From an uncultured Collinsella sp. (GTDB lineage: Bacteria > Actinomycetota > Coriobacteriia > Coriobacteriales > Coriobacteriaceae), in contig URVD01000049.1 in assembly GCA_900551195.1 (NCBI GenBank), positions 1 to 9,767 of the forward strand: DNA of 9,767 bases. Direction: 5' to 3'. Made by a program: the position numbers and the translations under genes. How positions within the stretch are numbered: position 1 is the first letter of the stretch; each line of letters opens with the position of its first letter. This document shows positions 1 through 6,882 of this stretch, piece by piece. The notes below the pieces were generated by a model. It made no database searches and had not been told where the DNA came from. It saw only the letters and a program-made list of their open reading frames with translations.

Positions 1-96
1 TTTTATGGTTGTTCAAATTATCCTGAATGTAAGTTTACTTTAGCTGAACATTTTACTATAAACATTTTTTTCAAAGGATTGCTTAGTCCTAAATAA
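1..96 (+). CDS. C-terminal end of a protein with a topoisomerase-type C4 zinc finger (5' truncated by the window)
   Basis: Frame 1 is open from the first base to a TAA at 94-96 and encodes 31 residues beginning FYGCSNYPECKFT. That is the second half of the zf-C4_Topoisom motif (G-C-S-N-Y-P-x-C, followed by a basic/aromatic residue and T); the first CxxC pair would lie upstream of the window. About 18 residues follow the motif. The finger binds DNA in topoisomerase I/III and also ends many NERD-domain nucleases, Mrr-like endonucleases and other accessory proteins, so the parent protein cannot be named. Its 26% G+C is far below that of the genes downstream and suggests horizontal acquisition. 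A terminator follows at 112-141. The frame and motif are seen directly; the origin is inferred. Confidence 0.75.
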   Translation, partial: FYGCSNYPECKFTLAEHFTINIFFKGLLSPK

Positions 97-111
97 CATG
101 CACTTTCGCTG

Positions 112-141
112 GAGGGTCGCTGTTTGGCGGCCCTCTTTTTT
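112..141 (+). terminator. Intrinsic terminator of the upstream zinc-finger gene
   Basis: A 9-bp stem (112-120 with 127-135, one G-U pair) closes a 6-base loop and is followed directly by six T residues (136-141). It lies 16 bases after the stop of the upstream gene. It could in principle be a leader attenuator of alaS, but no T-box core (AGGGTGGNACCGCG-like) is visible and the best alaS promoter lies at or after it. I therefore read it as the terminator of the preceding gene. Confidence 0.8.
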
Positions 142-167
142 GCACAGGCGCAGTGGGATGGTAATAT
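140..167 (+). promoter_or_regulatory. Probable sigma-70-type promoter of alaS
   Basis: TTGCAC (140-145) is followed 16 bases later by TAATAT (162-167), preceded by a TG at 159-160 that gives an extended -10 (TGnTAATAT). Transcription would begin near 174, leaving an mRNA leader of about 40 bases with a Shine-Dalgarno at 199-204. The -35 box overlaps the end of the upstream terminator's T-tract. This is a sequence match only. Confidence 0.5.
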
Positions 168-213
168 CTTTACGTTTGAACTGTTTCGATGTGAAACCGA
201 GGAGATTCCCTCT

Positions 214-2871
214 ATGAGTGCTGACTACCCGTCAATGACTACGGCCGAGATTCGCTCTAAGTTCCTCAACTTCTTTGAGGAGCGCGGTCTTAAGCTCTAT
301 CCTTCTTCGTCCCTCGTTCCCGACGATCCTTCGCTGCTGCTCGCCAACGCCGGCATGAACCAGTTTAAGGAGTACTACCAGGGTAAGAAGACCATGAAGG
401 AGATCGGCGCGATCTCCTGTCAGAAGTGCGTTCGCACCAACGACATCGACTGCATTGGCGAGGACGGCCGTCATCTGTCCTTCTTTGAGATGCTCGGCGA
501 CTTCTCCTTTGGCGGCGTCTCCAAGCAGCAGGCCTGCGCTTGGGCCTTTGAGCTCATCACCAAGGAGTTCAAGCTGCCGCTCGATCGCCTGTACTTCACC
601 GTCTTTACCGAGGACGACGAGACCCATGACGTGTGGCGCTCCCTGGGCGTTGACGAGGATCACATCTCTCGTCTGGGCGAGGACGATAACTTCTGGGCCG
701 CTGGCCCCACCGGTCCCTGCGGTCCGTGCTCCGAGATCTACTTTGACATGGGCGAGGAGGTCGGTTGCGGCAGCCCCGACTGCAAGCCTGGCTGCGACTG
801 CGATCGCTTCCTTGAGTTCTGGAACCTCGTGTTTACCCAGTACGACCGCCAGGAGGACGGCTCCATGCCGGAGCTGCCGCACCGCAACCTCGATACGGGC
901 ATGGGTCTGGAGCGCATGGCCGCTATCATGCAGCACAAGACCGCTAACTACGACGGCGATCTGATGCAGCACCTCATCAAGCTCGGTGAGGAGATCAGCG
1001 GCAAGACCTATGACGCCGACGATTACTCCGGCGCCAGTCGCTCCCTGCGCATCATCGCCGACCACTCCCGTGCCGTCGACTTTATGATCTCGGATGGCAT
1101 CCTTCCCGGTAACGAGGGGCGCGAGTACGTTTTGCGCCGTCTGCTCCGTCGTGCCGTGTTCCACGGCCGCCTACTGGGCATCGAGGGCGCCTTCCTGACC
1201 AAGTTTATCGACGAGGTCAACGCTCAGATGGGCGAGGCCTATCCCGAGCTGCTCAAGAACGTCGCGCTCGTTAAGGGCATCGTCGCCTCCGAGGAGGAGC
1301 GTTTCTCCACGACGCTCGACAACGGCCGCGTTTACCTGGACGAGGCCCTGGCCGCGCTCGCCGACGGCGCCGTTCTTCCGGGCGACGTTGCCTTTAAGCT
1401 TCACGACACCTTTGGTTTCCCCATTGACCTGACTGTCGAGATTGCCGGCGCTGCCGGTCACGACGTCGATATGGATGGCTTTACCGCTTGCATGGAGGAC
1501 CAGAAGGCCCGCGCCCGCGCCAACGCCAAGGGCGATGCCTGGGGCAGCTTCAACGACGTTTGGGTCGAGCTTTCCGACAAGGTCGCCGCGACGGAGTTCG
1601 ACGGCTATGACAACGACGTTATCGATGGCGCCAAGGTTGTCGCCCTCGTTCGCAATGGCGAGTCCGTCGAGTCCGTTGACGCCGGCGAGGACGTCGAGGT
1701 CGTGCTTGACCGCACCCCGTTCTACGCCGAGATGGGTGGCCAGCAGGGCGATGCCGGCAAGCTTTCCGCCGAGGGCGTTGTTCTGGCCGTTGCCGACACC
1801 AAGAACCACAACGGCCTGTATGCTCACGTCGCGCACGTTGCCGAGGGCACGCTGACCGTCGGTGCTACCGTGACCGCCGCGCTCGACGCCGAGCGCCGTG
1901 GTTTCCTGCGCCGCAACCACACCGCCACCCACCTGCTCGACGCTGCGCTTAAGCAGGTCCTGGGCGAGCATGTCTCCCAGGCTGGCTCGCTGGTGACGCC
2001 CGAGCACCTGCGCTTTGACTTCACGCACTTCGAGGCCCTGTCCTCCGAGCAGCTCAAGGCTGTCGAGGATCTGGTCAACCAGCAGATCTTCGCTTCCAAG
2101 CCGGTCGTGACCCGCGTCATGGGTATTGACGAGGCCAAGGCTGCCGGCGCTGTCGCCCTGTTTGGCGAGAAGTATGGCGACGTCGTCCGCGTTGTCTCCG
2201 TGGGCGCCGAGGACCAGCCGTTCTCCCGTGAGCTCTGCGGTGGCACCCATGCCGCCAGCACCGCCGAGATCGGCCTGTTCAAGATCATTTCCGAGTCCTC
2301 TACGGGGTCCAACGTCCGCCGTATCGAGGCCGTGACCTCTAAGGGTGCCCTCGACTACATGGCCGATCGTCTGGCGCTCGTCGACGCCGCTGCCGCTGCG
2401 CTCAAGTGCCGCGCGGACGAGGTTCCCGCTCGCGTGGAGAACCTGCAGGCCGACCTGCGTGAGACGTCCAATAAGCTCAAGAAGGCTCTGACCGGTGGCT
2501 CCTCCGATGCCATTTCCAGCGCCATCGACGGTGCTGTCGAGCTGAATGGCTATAAGCTCGTTGTTGCCGAGCTTCAGGGCCTTGAGGCTGCCGACCTGCG
2601 CAACGTGTGGGATACCGTGCACCAGAAGGTCGTCGGCCCTGTCGCCTGCGTCGTCGCCAGCGTGACCGAGAAGGGCACCCCGGCCCTGCTTGCCGCCGGC
2701 TCCGATGACGCCGTGAAGGCCGGTTTCCACGCCGGCAACGTGATCAGGCAGATCGCGGGCCTGGTCGACGGTCGCGGTGGCGGCCGTCCCAACATGGCCC
2801 AGGCCGGTGGCAAGAATGCTGCCGGTATCGCCGATGCCCTCGCGGCCGCCAAGACCGCGCTTGGCGCCTAA
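214..2871 (+). CDS. alaS: Alanine--tRNA ligase
   Basis: Charges tRNA-Ala with alanine in the cytoplasm and edits mischarged Ser/Gly. It has 885 residues, normal for bacterial AlaRS, and shows the full domain order. The class II catalytic core contains AGMNQF, CQKCVRTND (70-77), FFEMLGDFSFG, GPCGPCSEIYFD and GLERMA. The tRNA-recognition helices contain RIIADHSRA and LPGNEGREYVLRRLLRRA. The editing domain carries zinc ligands H569/H573 (HTATH) and C675/H679 (CGGTH). A C-Ala domain ends with GRGGGRPNMAQAGG (from 853). The ATG at 214 is chosen because GAGGAG at 199-204 lies 9 bases upstream; an in-frame TTG at 124 sits inside the terminator loop and is not credible. ATG 235 is a weaker alternative. 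It heads the run through ruvX, mltG, yqeG, aroK and aroB. Confidence 0.98.
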   Translation: MSADYPSMTTAEIRSKFLNFFEERGLKLYPSSSLVPDDPSLLLANAGMNQFKEYYQGKKTMKEIGAISCQKCVRTNDIDCIGEDGRHLSFFEMLGDFSFGGVSKQQACAWAFELITKEFKLPLDRLYFTVFTEDDETHDVWRSLGVDEDHISRLGEDDNFWAAGPTGPCGPCSEIYFDMGEEVGCGSPDCKPGCDCDRFLEFWNLVFTQYDRQEDGSMPELPHRNLDTGMGLERMAAIMQHKTANYDGDLMQHLIKLGEEISGKTYDADDYSGASRSLRIIADHSRAVDFMISDGILPGNEGREYVLRRLLRRAVFHGRLLGIEGAFLTKFIDEVNAQMGEAYPELLKNVALVKGIVASEEERFSTTLDNGRVYLDEALAALADGAVLPGDVAFKLHDTFGFPIDLTVEIAGAAGHDVDMDGFTACMEDQKARARANAKGDAWGSFNDVWVELSDKVAATEFDGYDNDVIDGAKVVALVRNGESVESVDAGEDVEVVLDRTPFYAEMGGQQGDAGKLSAEGVVLAVADTKNHNGLYAHVAHVAEGTLTVGATVTAALDAERRGFLRRNHTATHLLDAALKQVLGEHVSQAGSLVTPEHLRFDFTHFEALSSEQLKAVEDLVNQQIFASKPVVTRVMGIDEAKAAGAVALFGEKYGDVVRVVSVGAEDQPFSRELCGGTHAASTAEIGLFKIISESSTGSNVRRIEAVTSKGALDYMADRLALVDAAAAALKCRADEVPARVENLQADLRETSNKLKKALTGGSSDAISSAIDGAVELNGYKLVVAELQGLEAADLRNVWDTVHQKVVGPVACVVASVTEKGTPALLAAGSDDAVKAGFHAGNVIRQIAGLVDGRGGGRPNMAQAGGKNAAGIADALAAAKTALGA

Positions 2872-2888
2872 GAACCTAGGTTGTCGCT

Positions 2889-3317
2889 GTGGTCGCACTT
2901 GCGCTGGACATAGGGGAGACCAGGATTGGCATTGCCGTCTCGAGCCGTGATGGCAAGATGGCGATGCCCGTCAAGGTGCTGCCGGCTGCCGAGGTCACCG
3001 GTATGGCCAAGACGTTCCGTTACCTAGTCGAGGACTATGAGCCCGACATCTTGGTAAGCGGACGTCCCTTGACCATGGCCGGTGAGCCCGGCCCCCAGGC
3101 CGAGCGCGTCGCCGCCGTGGCCCAAAAGATTGCCGACGAGCTCGAACTTCCGCTGGAGTTTGAGGATGAGCGTCTGTCCTCGCAAGAGGCCAAGCGCATT
3201 CTGCGAGAGCAGGGCCTCAACGAAAAGCAGATGAGGGGCAAGATTGACATGATTGCCGCCAGCCTGTTTTTGCAGACATGGCTCGATCGTAATAACGAGG
3301 AGGTTCAGCATGCCTAG
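2889..3317 (+). CDS. ruvX: RuvX/YqgF-family RNase H-fold nuclease
   Basis: A 142-residue protein of the YqgF/RuvX family, which has an RNase H-like fold and is linked to 16S rRNA 5'-end processing (YqgF) and Holliday-junction resolution (RuvX). Family marks are the N-terminal ALDIGETRIGIAVS with acidic D7, the VSGRPLTMAGEPGPQAERV loop, DERLS (D93/E94) and KIDMIAASLFLQTWLD with D120. These supply the usual acidic active-site set. The start is a GTG with only a weak upstream match (TAGG near 2877-2880), 17 bases after the alaS stop, so translation may be coupled to alaS. The 3' end overlaps mltG by 8 bases. Linkage alaS-ruvX-mltG is widely conserved in Gram-positive bacteria. The exact physiological role cannot be read from sequence. 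Confidence 0.93.
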   Translation: MVALALDIGETRIGIAVSSRDGKMAMPVKVLPAAEVTGMAKTFRYLVEDYEPDILVSGRPLTMAGEPGPQAERVAAVAQKIADELELPLEFEDERLSSQEAKRILREQGLNEKQMRGKIDMIAASLFLQTWLDRNNEEVQHA

Positions 3318-4665
3318 CGCTTCCGATCCGCGCCAGCAGAATCGTACACGGCAGCCCGCGCCGCGCCCTGCTCAGCCTGGCCAGCGCCCAGCGCAGCCGA
3401 TGCAGCGTTCGGCGCAGCCTACACAGCGTGCTGCTCAGCAGCCCGCCACTCGTCCCTCGCAGCCCGCTGGCGGCGCTCGTTTTAAGCAGCAGGCTCCTGC
3501 CCAGCGCACGCAGGGGCAGGCCCGGCAATCACGCCCCCACACACATCATGCTCATGGCTCGCACGGCGTTGCTCCGGCCACGCGCTCGAGTTATAAAACG
3601 CCTGTCCGCCGTGGTGCCCAAAAGAAAAGCTCCCCGGTGCCCATGATGATCGGTGGCGTCGTCGCCGTGCTTGCGCTTGTCGCGATCGTTTTCTTTGTCG
3701 TGCCAGCCGTCAAGGGCTTCTTTGCCGGTGAGGATGCGAATGTCGCTGCTGGCCAGCAAGTTATTATCACGATTCCCGATGGTGCCTCGGGTGACACCAT
3801 CGCTTCTATTCTCTCCGAGAACCATATCGTCGAAAATCCCAAGGATTATTACGCGGCGGTCAAAAAGCTCAACGCTGACATGTCGCTTAAACCGGGTAAG
3901 TATTCGTTCACCACGCTCATGGATGCGACCAAGGTCGTTCGGCAGCTCATGGAAGGCCCCAATGCGGGCTCCGATGCGCTGACTATCCCTGAGGGCCTTA
4001 CGGTTGACCAGGTCGCCGAACGTGTGGCCAAGGCGTACGACAGTATTTCGAAGGAGGACTTCCTTAACCAAGCTAAGGCGAGCAATTATGTGAATGATTA
4101 CGCTTTCCTTAAAGACGCTGCAAACGATTCGCTCGAGGGCTTCCTATTCCCCAAGACCTATTCGTTGGGTAAGGACCCGTCTGCCGATGATGTGATTCGC
4201 GCCATGCTTGACCAGTTCCACGCCGAGTATAAGTCGCTTGACTTTGCCAGCTGCGAGGCCAAGATCAAGGAGCGCTATGGCGTAGAGATGTCCGATTTCG
4301 ACATCGTTAACCTTGCCTCGATCGTCGAGCGCGAGGGCCTCAACGCCGATCAGCGCGCGCATGTGGCATCGGTTTTCTATAACCGTCTGGCGGGCAAGCT
4401 CGATGGCATGCGTTACCTCAATAGCGATGCGACCATGATGTATGTCACCGGCGGCGAGGTTACCGCCGACGACCTGCAGAGCGATAGCCCGTATAACACC
4501 TATAAGCACGAGGGCCTGCCGCCCACGCCCATCTGCTCTCCGTCGCTCGAGGCGCTCAAGGCCACCCTTGAGCCGACCGACTCCGATGATCTGTATTTCT
4601 ACATTACACAGGACAAGGAGTATTTCTCGAAGACCTACGAAGAGCACCAACAGTCTTGGAATTGA
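3310..4665 (+). CDS. mltG: Endolytic murein transglycosylase MltG (YceG-like) with a repetitive disordered N-terminus
   Basis: A membrane-anchored lytic transglycosylase that cuts nascent glycan strands and is thought to release or terminate new peptidoglycan. It has 451 residues. Residues 1-110 are a low-complexity Q/P/R/A-rich cytoplasmic tail with four 7-residue repeats (17-44) and a His-rich patch (HTHHAHGSHG). A single transmembrane helix spans about 112-134, followed by an extracytoplasmic LysM-like part and the YceG catalytic domain. Diagnostic motifs are GFLFPKTY, ASIVEREG with the presumed catalytic Glu at 340, FYNRL, and SPYNTY...GLPPTPICSPS. Start ATG 3310 is supported by GAGGAGG at 3297-3303 with 6-base spacing; the upstream in-frame TTG at 3253 lacks this and lies deep in ruvX. 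E. coli MltG is about 340 residues, so the extra length is mostly the tail. Confidence 0.96.
   Translation: MPSASDPRQQNRTRQPAPRPAQPGQRPAQPMQRSAQPTQRAAQQPATRPSQPAGGARFKQQAPAQRTQGQARQSRPHTHHAHGSHGVAPATRSSYKTPVRRGAQKKSSPVPMMIGGVVAVLALVAIVFFVVPAVKGFFAGEDANVAAGQQVIITIPDGASGDTIASILSENHIVENPKDYYAAVKKLNADMSLKPGKYSFTTLMDATKVVRQLMEGPNAGSDALTIPEGLTVDQVAERVAKAYDSISKEDFLNQAKASNYVNDYAFLKDAANDSLEGFLFPKTYSLGKDPSADDVIRAMLDQFHAEYKSLDFASCEAKIKERYGVEMSDFDIVNLASIVEREGLNADQRAHVASVFYNRLAGKLDGMRYLNSDATMMYVTGGEVTADDLQSDSPYNTYKHEGLPPTPICSPSLEALKATLEPTDSDDLYFYITQDKEYFSKTYEEHQQSWN
3358..3441 (+). repeat. Four imperfect 21-bp tandem repeats inside mltG
   Basis: Four consecutive in-frame 21-base units encode APRPAQP, GQRPAQP, MQRSAQP and TQRAAQQ (MltG residues 17-44). 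The consensus at protein level is xQRxAQP. The units differ mostly by substitutions, so the array has diverged, but the fixed 21-base period allows in-frame expansion or contraction by slippage. Confidence 0.8.
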
Positions 4666-4667
4666 TC

Positions 4668-5165
4668 ATGCGGATTTTTAGCCCCAAACGATATGTTGCC
4701 TCAGTCGATCGCATCGACCTCGATACCTTGTGGGCCGACGGCAAGCGCGCCATTCTACTCGACCGTGATAACACCCTGGTACCGCGCGATACCGAGCGGG
4801 TTCCCGCTGCGGTTTCCGCTTGGCTCGAAGCCGCCCATGCCAAGGGCTTTAAGCTGTGTATGGTGTCCAATAACTGGCATCGCGATCAGGTCATGAGCTC
4901 TGCACGCGAGCTGGGACTCGAGGCCATCAGCCACGCCATGAAGCCCGCCCCGTTTGCCCTCAAAGCGGGCCTTAAGCGCCTAGGTGCCACGGCTAACGAG
5001 GCCGTACTGATCGGCGATCAGCTTTACACGGACGTGTGGAGCGGTAACCTTGCCGGCGTTGACACCATTCTGGTCAAGCCGCAGGCAACCCAGGACCTGT
5101 GGTACACGAAGATCTTCCGTGTTTTTGAACGCCGGGCCCTGCGCGACCTTCCCTGCGAGGAATAG
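4668..5165 (+). CDS. yqeG: YqeG family HAD IIIA-type phosphatase
   Basis: A 165-residue soluble HAD phosphatase. All four HAD motifs are visible: motif I LLDRDNT with nucleophile D32 and acid/base D34; motif II VSNN with S67; motif III Lys K92 in AMKPAP; motif IV GDQLYTD with D117 and D122. It lacks a large cap domain, which fits subfamily IIIA. The closest named groups are Bacillus YqeG (unknown substrate) and yeast Gep4, a phosphatidylglycerophosphate phosphatase, so a lipid-phosphate substrate is possible but unproven. ATG 4668 begins 2 bases after the mltG stop with no strong Shine-Dalgarno, suggesting translational coupling. In other actinobacteria aroE is usually found at this place. 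Confidence 0.9.
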   Translation: MRIFSPKRYVASVDRIDLDTLWADGKRAILLDRDNTLVPRDTERVPAAVSAWLEAAHAKGFKLCMVSNNWHRDQVMSSARELGLEAISHAMKPAPFALKAGLKRLGATANEAVLIGDQLYTDVWSGNLAGVDTILVKPQATQDLWYTKIFRVFERRALRDLPCEE

Positions 5166-5173
5166 GTTTCGCC

Positions 5174-5707
5174 ATGTCTCAGCACATCAAACACGGCTGC
5201 GACCATATCTTCTTTATCGGCTTTTTGGGCGCGGGCAAGTCGACGCTTGCGCGCAACGTGGGCACTATGTTCAAGCGTCGATTCATCGATACCGATCGTT
5301 TGGTTGTGCGTCGATGCGGCAAGTCGGTAACCGAGATATTTGAGACCGAGGGCGAGGATCGTTTTCGTGAACTCGAGACCTCGGCGCTCCGTTCGCTCCA
5401 AAGCGAGCGCAGCCTGCTGGTATCGTGCGGGGGTGGCATCGTCGAGACGCCGGTGAACATTGAACTGATGCACGAGATGGGTACCTGCGTGTACCTCGAA
5501 GGTGACTTTGAGGACTCGTTACGCCAGATTCGCCGCTCCGATACCCGGCCCGATTTCCGCTCGCCCGAGCACGCTGCGCGCCTGTTTGAGCATCGCCGTC
5601 CGCTGTATCGCCAGGCCGCCGATATTACCCTTGATATTCGCAACAAGTCCTTTGAGGACGTTTCCTACCTTTGTGCCGAGATGCTTTTGGAGCGTGGACT
5701 GCTATGA
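5174..5707 (+). CDS. aroK: Shikimate kinase
   Basis: Phosphorylates shikimate to shikimate-3-phosphate with ATP (fifth step of chorismate synthesis). It has 177 residues, the usual size. The P-loop is GFLGAGKST (16-24). DTD (39-41) supplies the Mg/shikimate Asp, EDRFRELE (R65) and CGGG (85-88) are the shikimate-binding elements, the lid region contains TRPDFR, and RRPLYRQAAD is the conserved C-terminal Arg motif. All catalytic elements look intact, unlike the following aroB homologue. Start ATG 5174 has TAGG at 5163-5166 with 7-base spacing and lies 8 bases after yqeG. Its TGA overlaps the aroB-like ATG (ATGA, 5704-5707), so the two are translationally coupled. A related P-loop sugar kinase such as gluconate kinase is unlikely given the aro linkage. 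Confidence 0.93.
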   Translation: MSQHIKHGCDHIFFIGFLGAGKSTLARNVGTMFKRRFIDTDRLVVRRCGKSVTEIFETEGEDRFRELETSALRSLQSERSLLVSCGGGIVETPVNIELMHEMGTCVYLEGDFEDSLRQIRRSDTRPDFRSPEHAARLFEHRRPLYRQAADITLDIRNKSFEDVSYLCAEMLLERGLL

Positions 5708-6806
5708 TTCGCCGTCAACTTATCAATTTCCAAAACCGCAGTGTCGATGTCCGCGTCGGATTGGGCGCGTTCGAGGAGCTGTCGCGCATGTTTGCCTCGG
5801 CCGTGGGCAAGCCTAAGCGCGCGATGGTGGTTTGGAACGACGCTACATCCGAGCGTTTTGGCGAGGTCGTCGAGCATGCGCTGATCGACGCCGGTTTTGC
5901 CGTGTCGCTGCTCGTCCTCGAGGTTTCGCCTTCCGGCGCTACGCTGGCCGATGCCGATACCGTCTTTGGCGCCCTGTCGGATAACGGCATTACCTGCGAC
6001 GATCTCGTTGTCGCTGTCGGCGACACGGCGACCTGCTCGGTCGTTTGCTGGTGTGCCAATCAGTGGTGCGGTCGCACCGAGTGCGCCTTGCTGCCGACGA
6101 CGTTCGACGCCATGCTCACGGTCGCGACGACCATGAAGCCGCTTGTCGCCTCGTCGACGAATGCGCTTCCCGCTATCGCGTTCCGTCCCGAGCCGGGCTT
6201 GGTCGTGTGCGACCTCGACCTTGTTCGCGAAGCGGACCCCGAGGACCTCAAGCTCGGCTATGTGATACTTGTTGGCACCATGCTTTCGAGCAGCAAGTCC
6301 CGCTGGAATCAGTTTACCGAGACCGTCCCCGAGATTCTCGCGGGCGAGGAGGTCGCGCTCGTCAATGCCGTTCAGTGGTCTCAGACTGCCCGCAAGGACG
6401 TACTGATGGCCACGAACCCGAGTGCCCGCCATGCACTCGATTTTGGCAAGAGCGTACCCTGCGCGCCTGCTTGGGCGATGCCGCTTCGCCGGTGCCTGCC
6501 TACCAGCTGTTGTCCGAGGGCATGCGCTTTGAGGCGCGCCTAGCACATGATGCCTGCGACTTCGATATCGATTACGTCTTTGAGGTCGATGACTGCCTAG
6601 AGGACTTTGGTATCGAGGAGCTTGCCTTCGATCTGGAGCCTGCCGCATATATCGAGGAGTTCCGCAGGCAGCAGTTTGTCCGCTCGAACCGCAGCATGTT
6701 GCCGCTGCCCGCGGCACTCGGCGCCATTCGTCTAACGAACGTTGAGGACGAGGTTCTTGAGCGCCATGCTCATGCCTACTTGGCATCTCGCAAAGAACTT
6801 CTCTAA
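5704..6806 (+). pseudogene. aroB: 3-dehydroquinate synthase-like gene (aroB homologue), degenerate active site and broken by a -1 frameshift
   Basis: The 5' part (ATG 5704) reads in one frame to about 6457 and then meets a stop at 6541-6543 after an implausible Cys/Arg/Pro-rich stretch. The frame one base earlier continues, with good codon use, to TAA 6804-6806. Restoring one base gives about 367 residues, the usual AroB length. Homology to 3-dehydroquinate synthase shows in the N-terminal Rossmann-like layout, LLPTTFDAML (PTT at 131-133), VVCDLDLV, LDFGKS (245-250) and SEGMRFEARLA. The residues needed for catalysis are missing: the NAD-binding GGG reads AVG, SVGGKT reads TVATTM, the AE-x-x-K zinc/lysine motif reads YVILVG (about 186-191), GHT-x-GH reads GKS, and HGEAV reads roughly AYQLL. 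It may be a dying gene, a repurposed fold, or a real frameshift on top of either. Assembly error is possible. Confidence 0.8.
6445..6470 (+). other. Frameshift site within the aroB-like gene
   Basis: Reading GKSVP in the upstream frame and LRACLGD in the downstream frame joins the two halves with spacing matching canonical AroB (30 residues from LDFG to EGM if one base is restored near 6454-6459). The change equals loss of one base or gain of two. No canonical slippery heptamer (X XXY YYZ) in the upstream frame is present here, so programmed -1 frameshifting is not supported. Confidence 0.75.
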
Positions 6807-6812
6807 GATTTA

Positions 6813-6838
6813 TTGACATCCATCGTCTTTCGTATCAT
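6813..6838 (+). promoter_or_regulatory. Possible promoter of the M24 peptidase gene
   Basis: A consensus TTGACA (6813-6818) lies 7 bases after the aroB-like stop, with TATCAT at 6833-6838. The 14-base spacer is too short for a normal sigma-70 promoter; pairing TATCAT with TTATTG (6810-6815) gives a 17-base spacer instead. The 131-base gap between aroB-like and peptidase genes is the only long gap before the efp region, which supports a separate promoter here. The exact boxes are uncertain. Confidence 0.4.
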
Positions 6839-6866
6839 GTTGAGGGGCGGGTTTCCAATCGGTTGC

Positions 6867-6882
6867 GGATCGCATGCGATTC
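6867..6882. repeat. Palindrome in the peptidase leader
   Basis: ATCGCATGCGAT (6869-6880) is a perfect 12-base palindrome, extended to 16 bases by one G-T and one G-C pair. It sits downstream of the possible promoter and about 55 bases before the start codon. It could be a repressor site or a small mRNA hairpin; no T-tract follows, so it is not a terminator. Confidence 0.4.

Noticed and set aside
1..141. T-box leader controlling alaS
   Set aside because: The hairpin at 112-141 is in a plausible place, but no T-box core sequence or specifier stem is visible and the upstream 96 bases are coding.
124..213. N-terminal extension of AlaRS from a TTG at 124
   Set aside because: The TTG lies in the loop of the terminator hairpin, has no ribosome-binding site, and the 30 extra residues do not resemble AlaRS; ATG 214 has a good GAGGAG.
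1171..2898. 575-residue antisense open frame opposite alaS
   Set aside because: A typical shadow of GC-rich coding sequence: composition Gly/Leu/Val/Asp-biased, no recognisable domain, fully opposite a certain gene. The 310-residue antisense frame at 232-1164 was rejected for the same reason.
3253..3309. Longer MltG start at 3253
   Set aside because: It would overlap ruvX by 65 bases without a ribosome-binding site; ATG 3310 has GAGGAGG at ideal spacing.
6440..6470. Programmed -1 ribosomal frameshift in the aroB-like gene
   Set aside because: The direction fits, but no X XXY YYZ slippery heptamer occurs in the upstream frame near the junction and no clear downstream pseudoknot is seen; mutation or sequence error is simpler.
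6045..6806. Separate gene starting at 6045
   Set aside because: Its first ~135 codons are an out-of-frame reading of the aroB-like gene; only the part from about 6459 is real coding and belongs to the frameshifted aroB-like gene.
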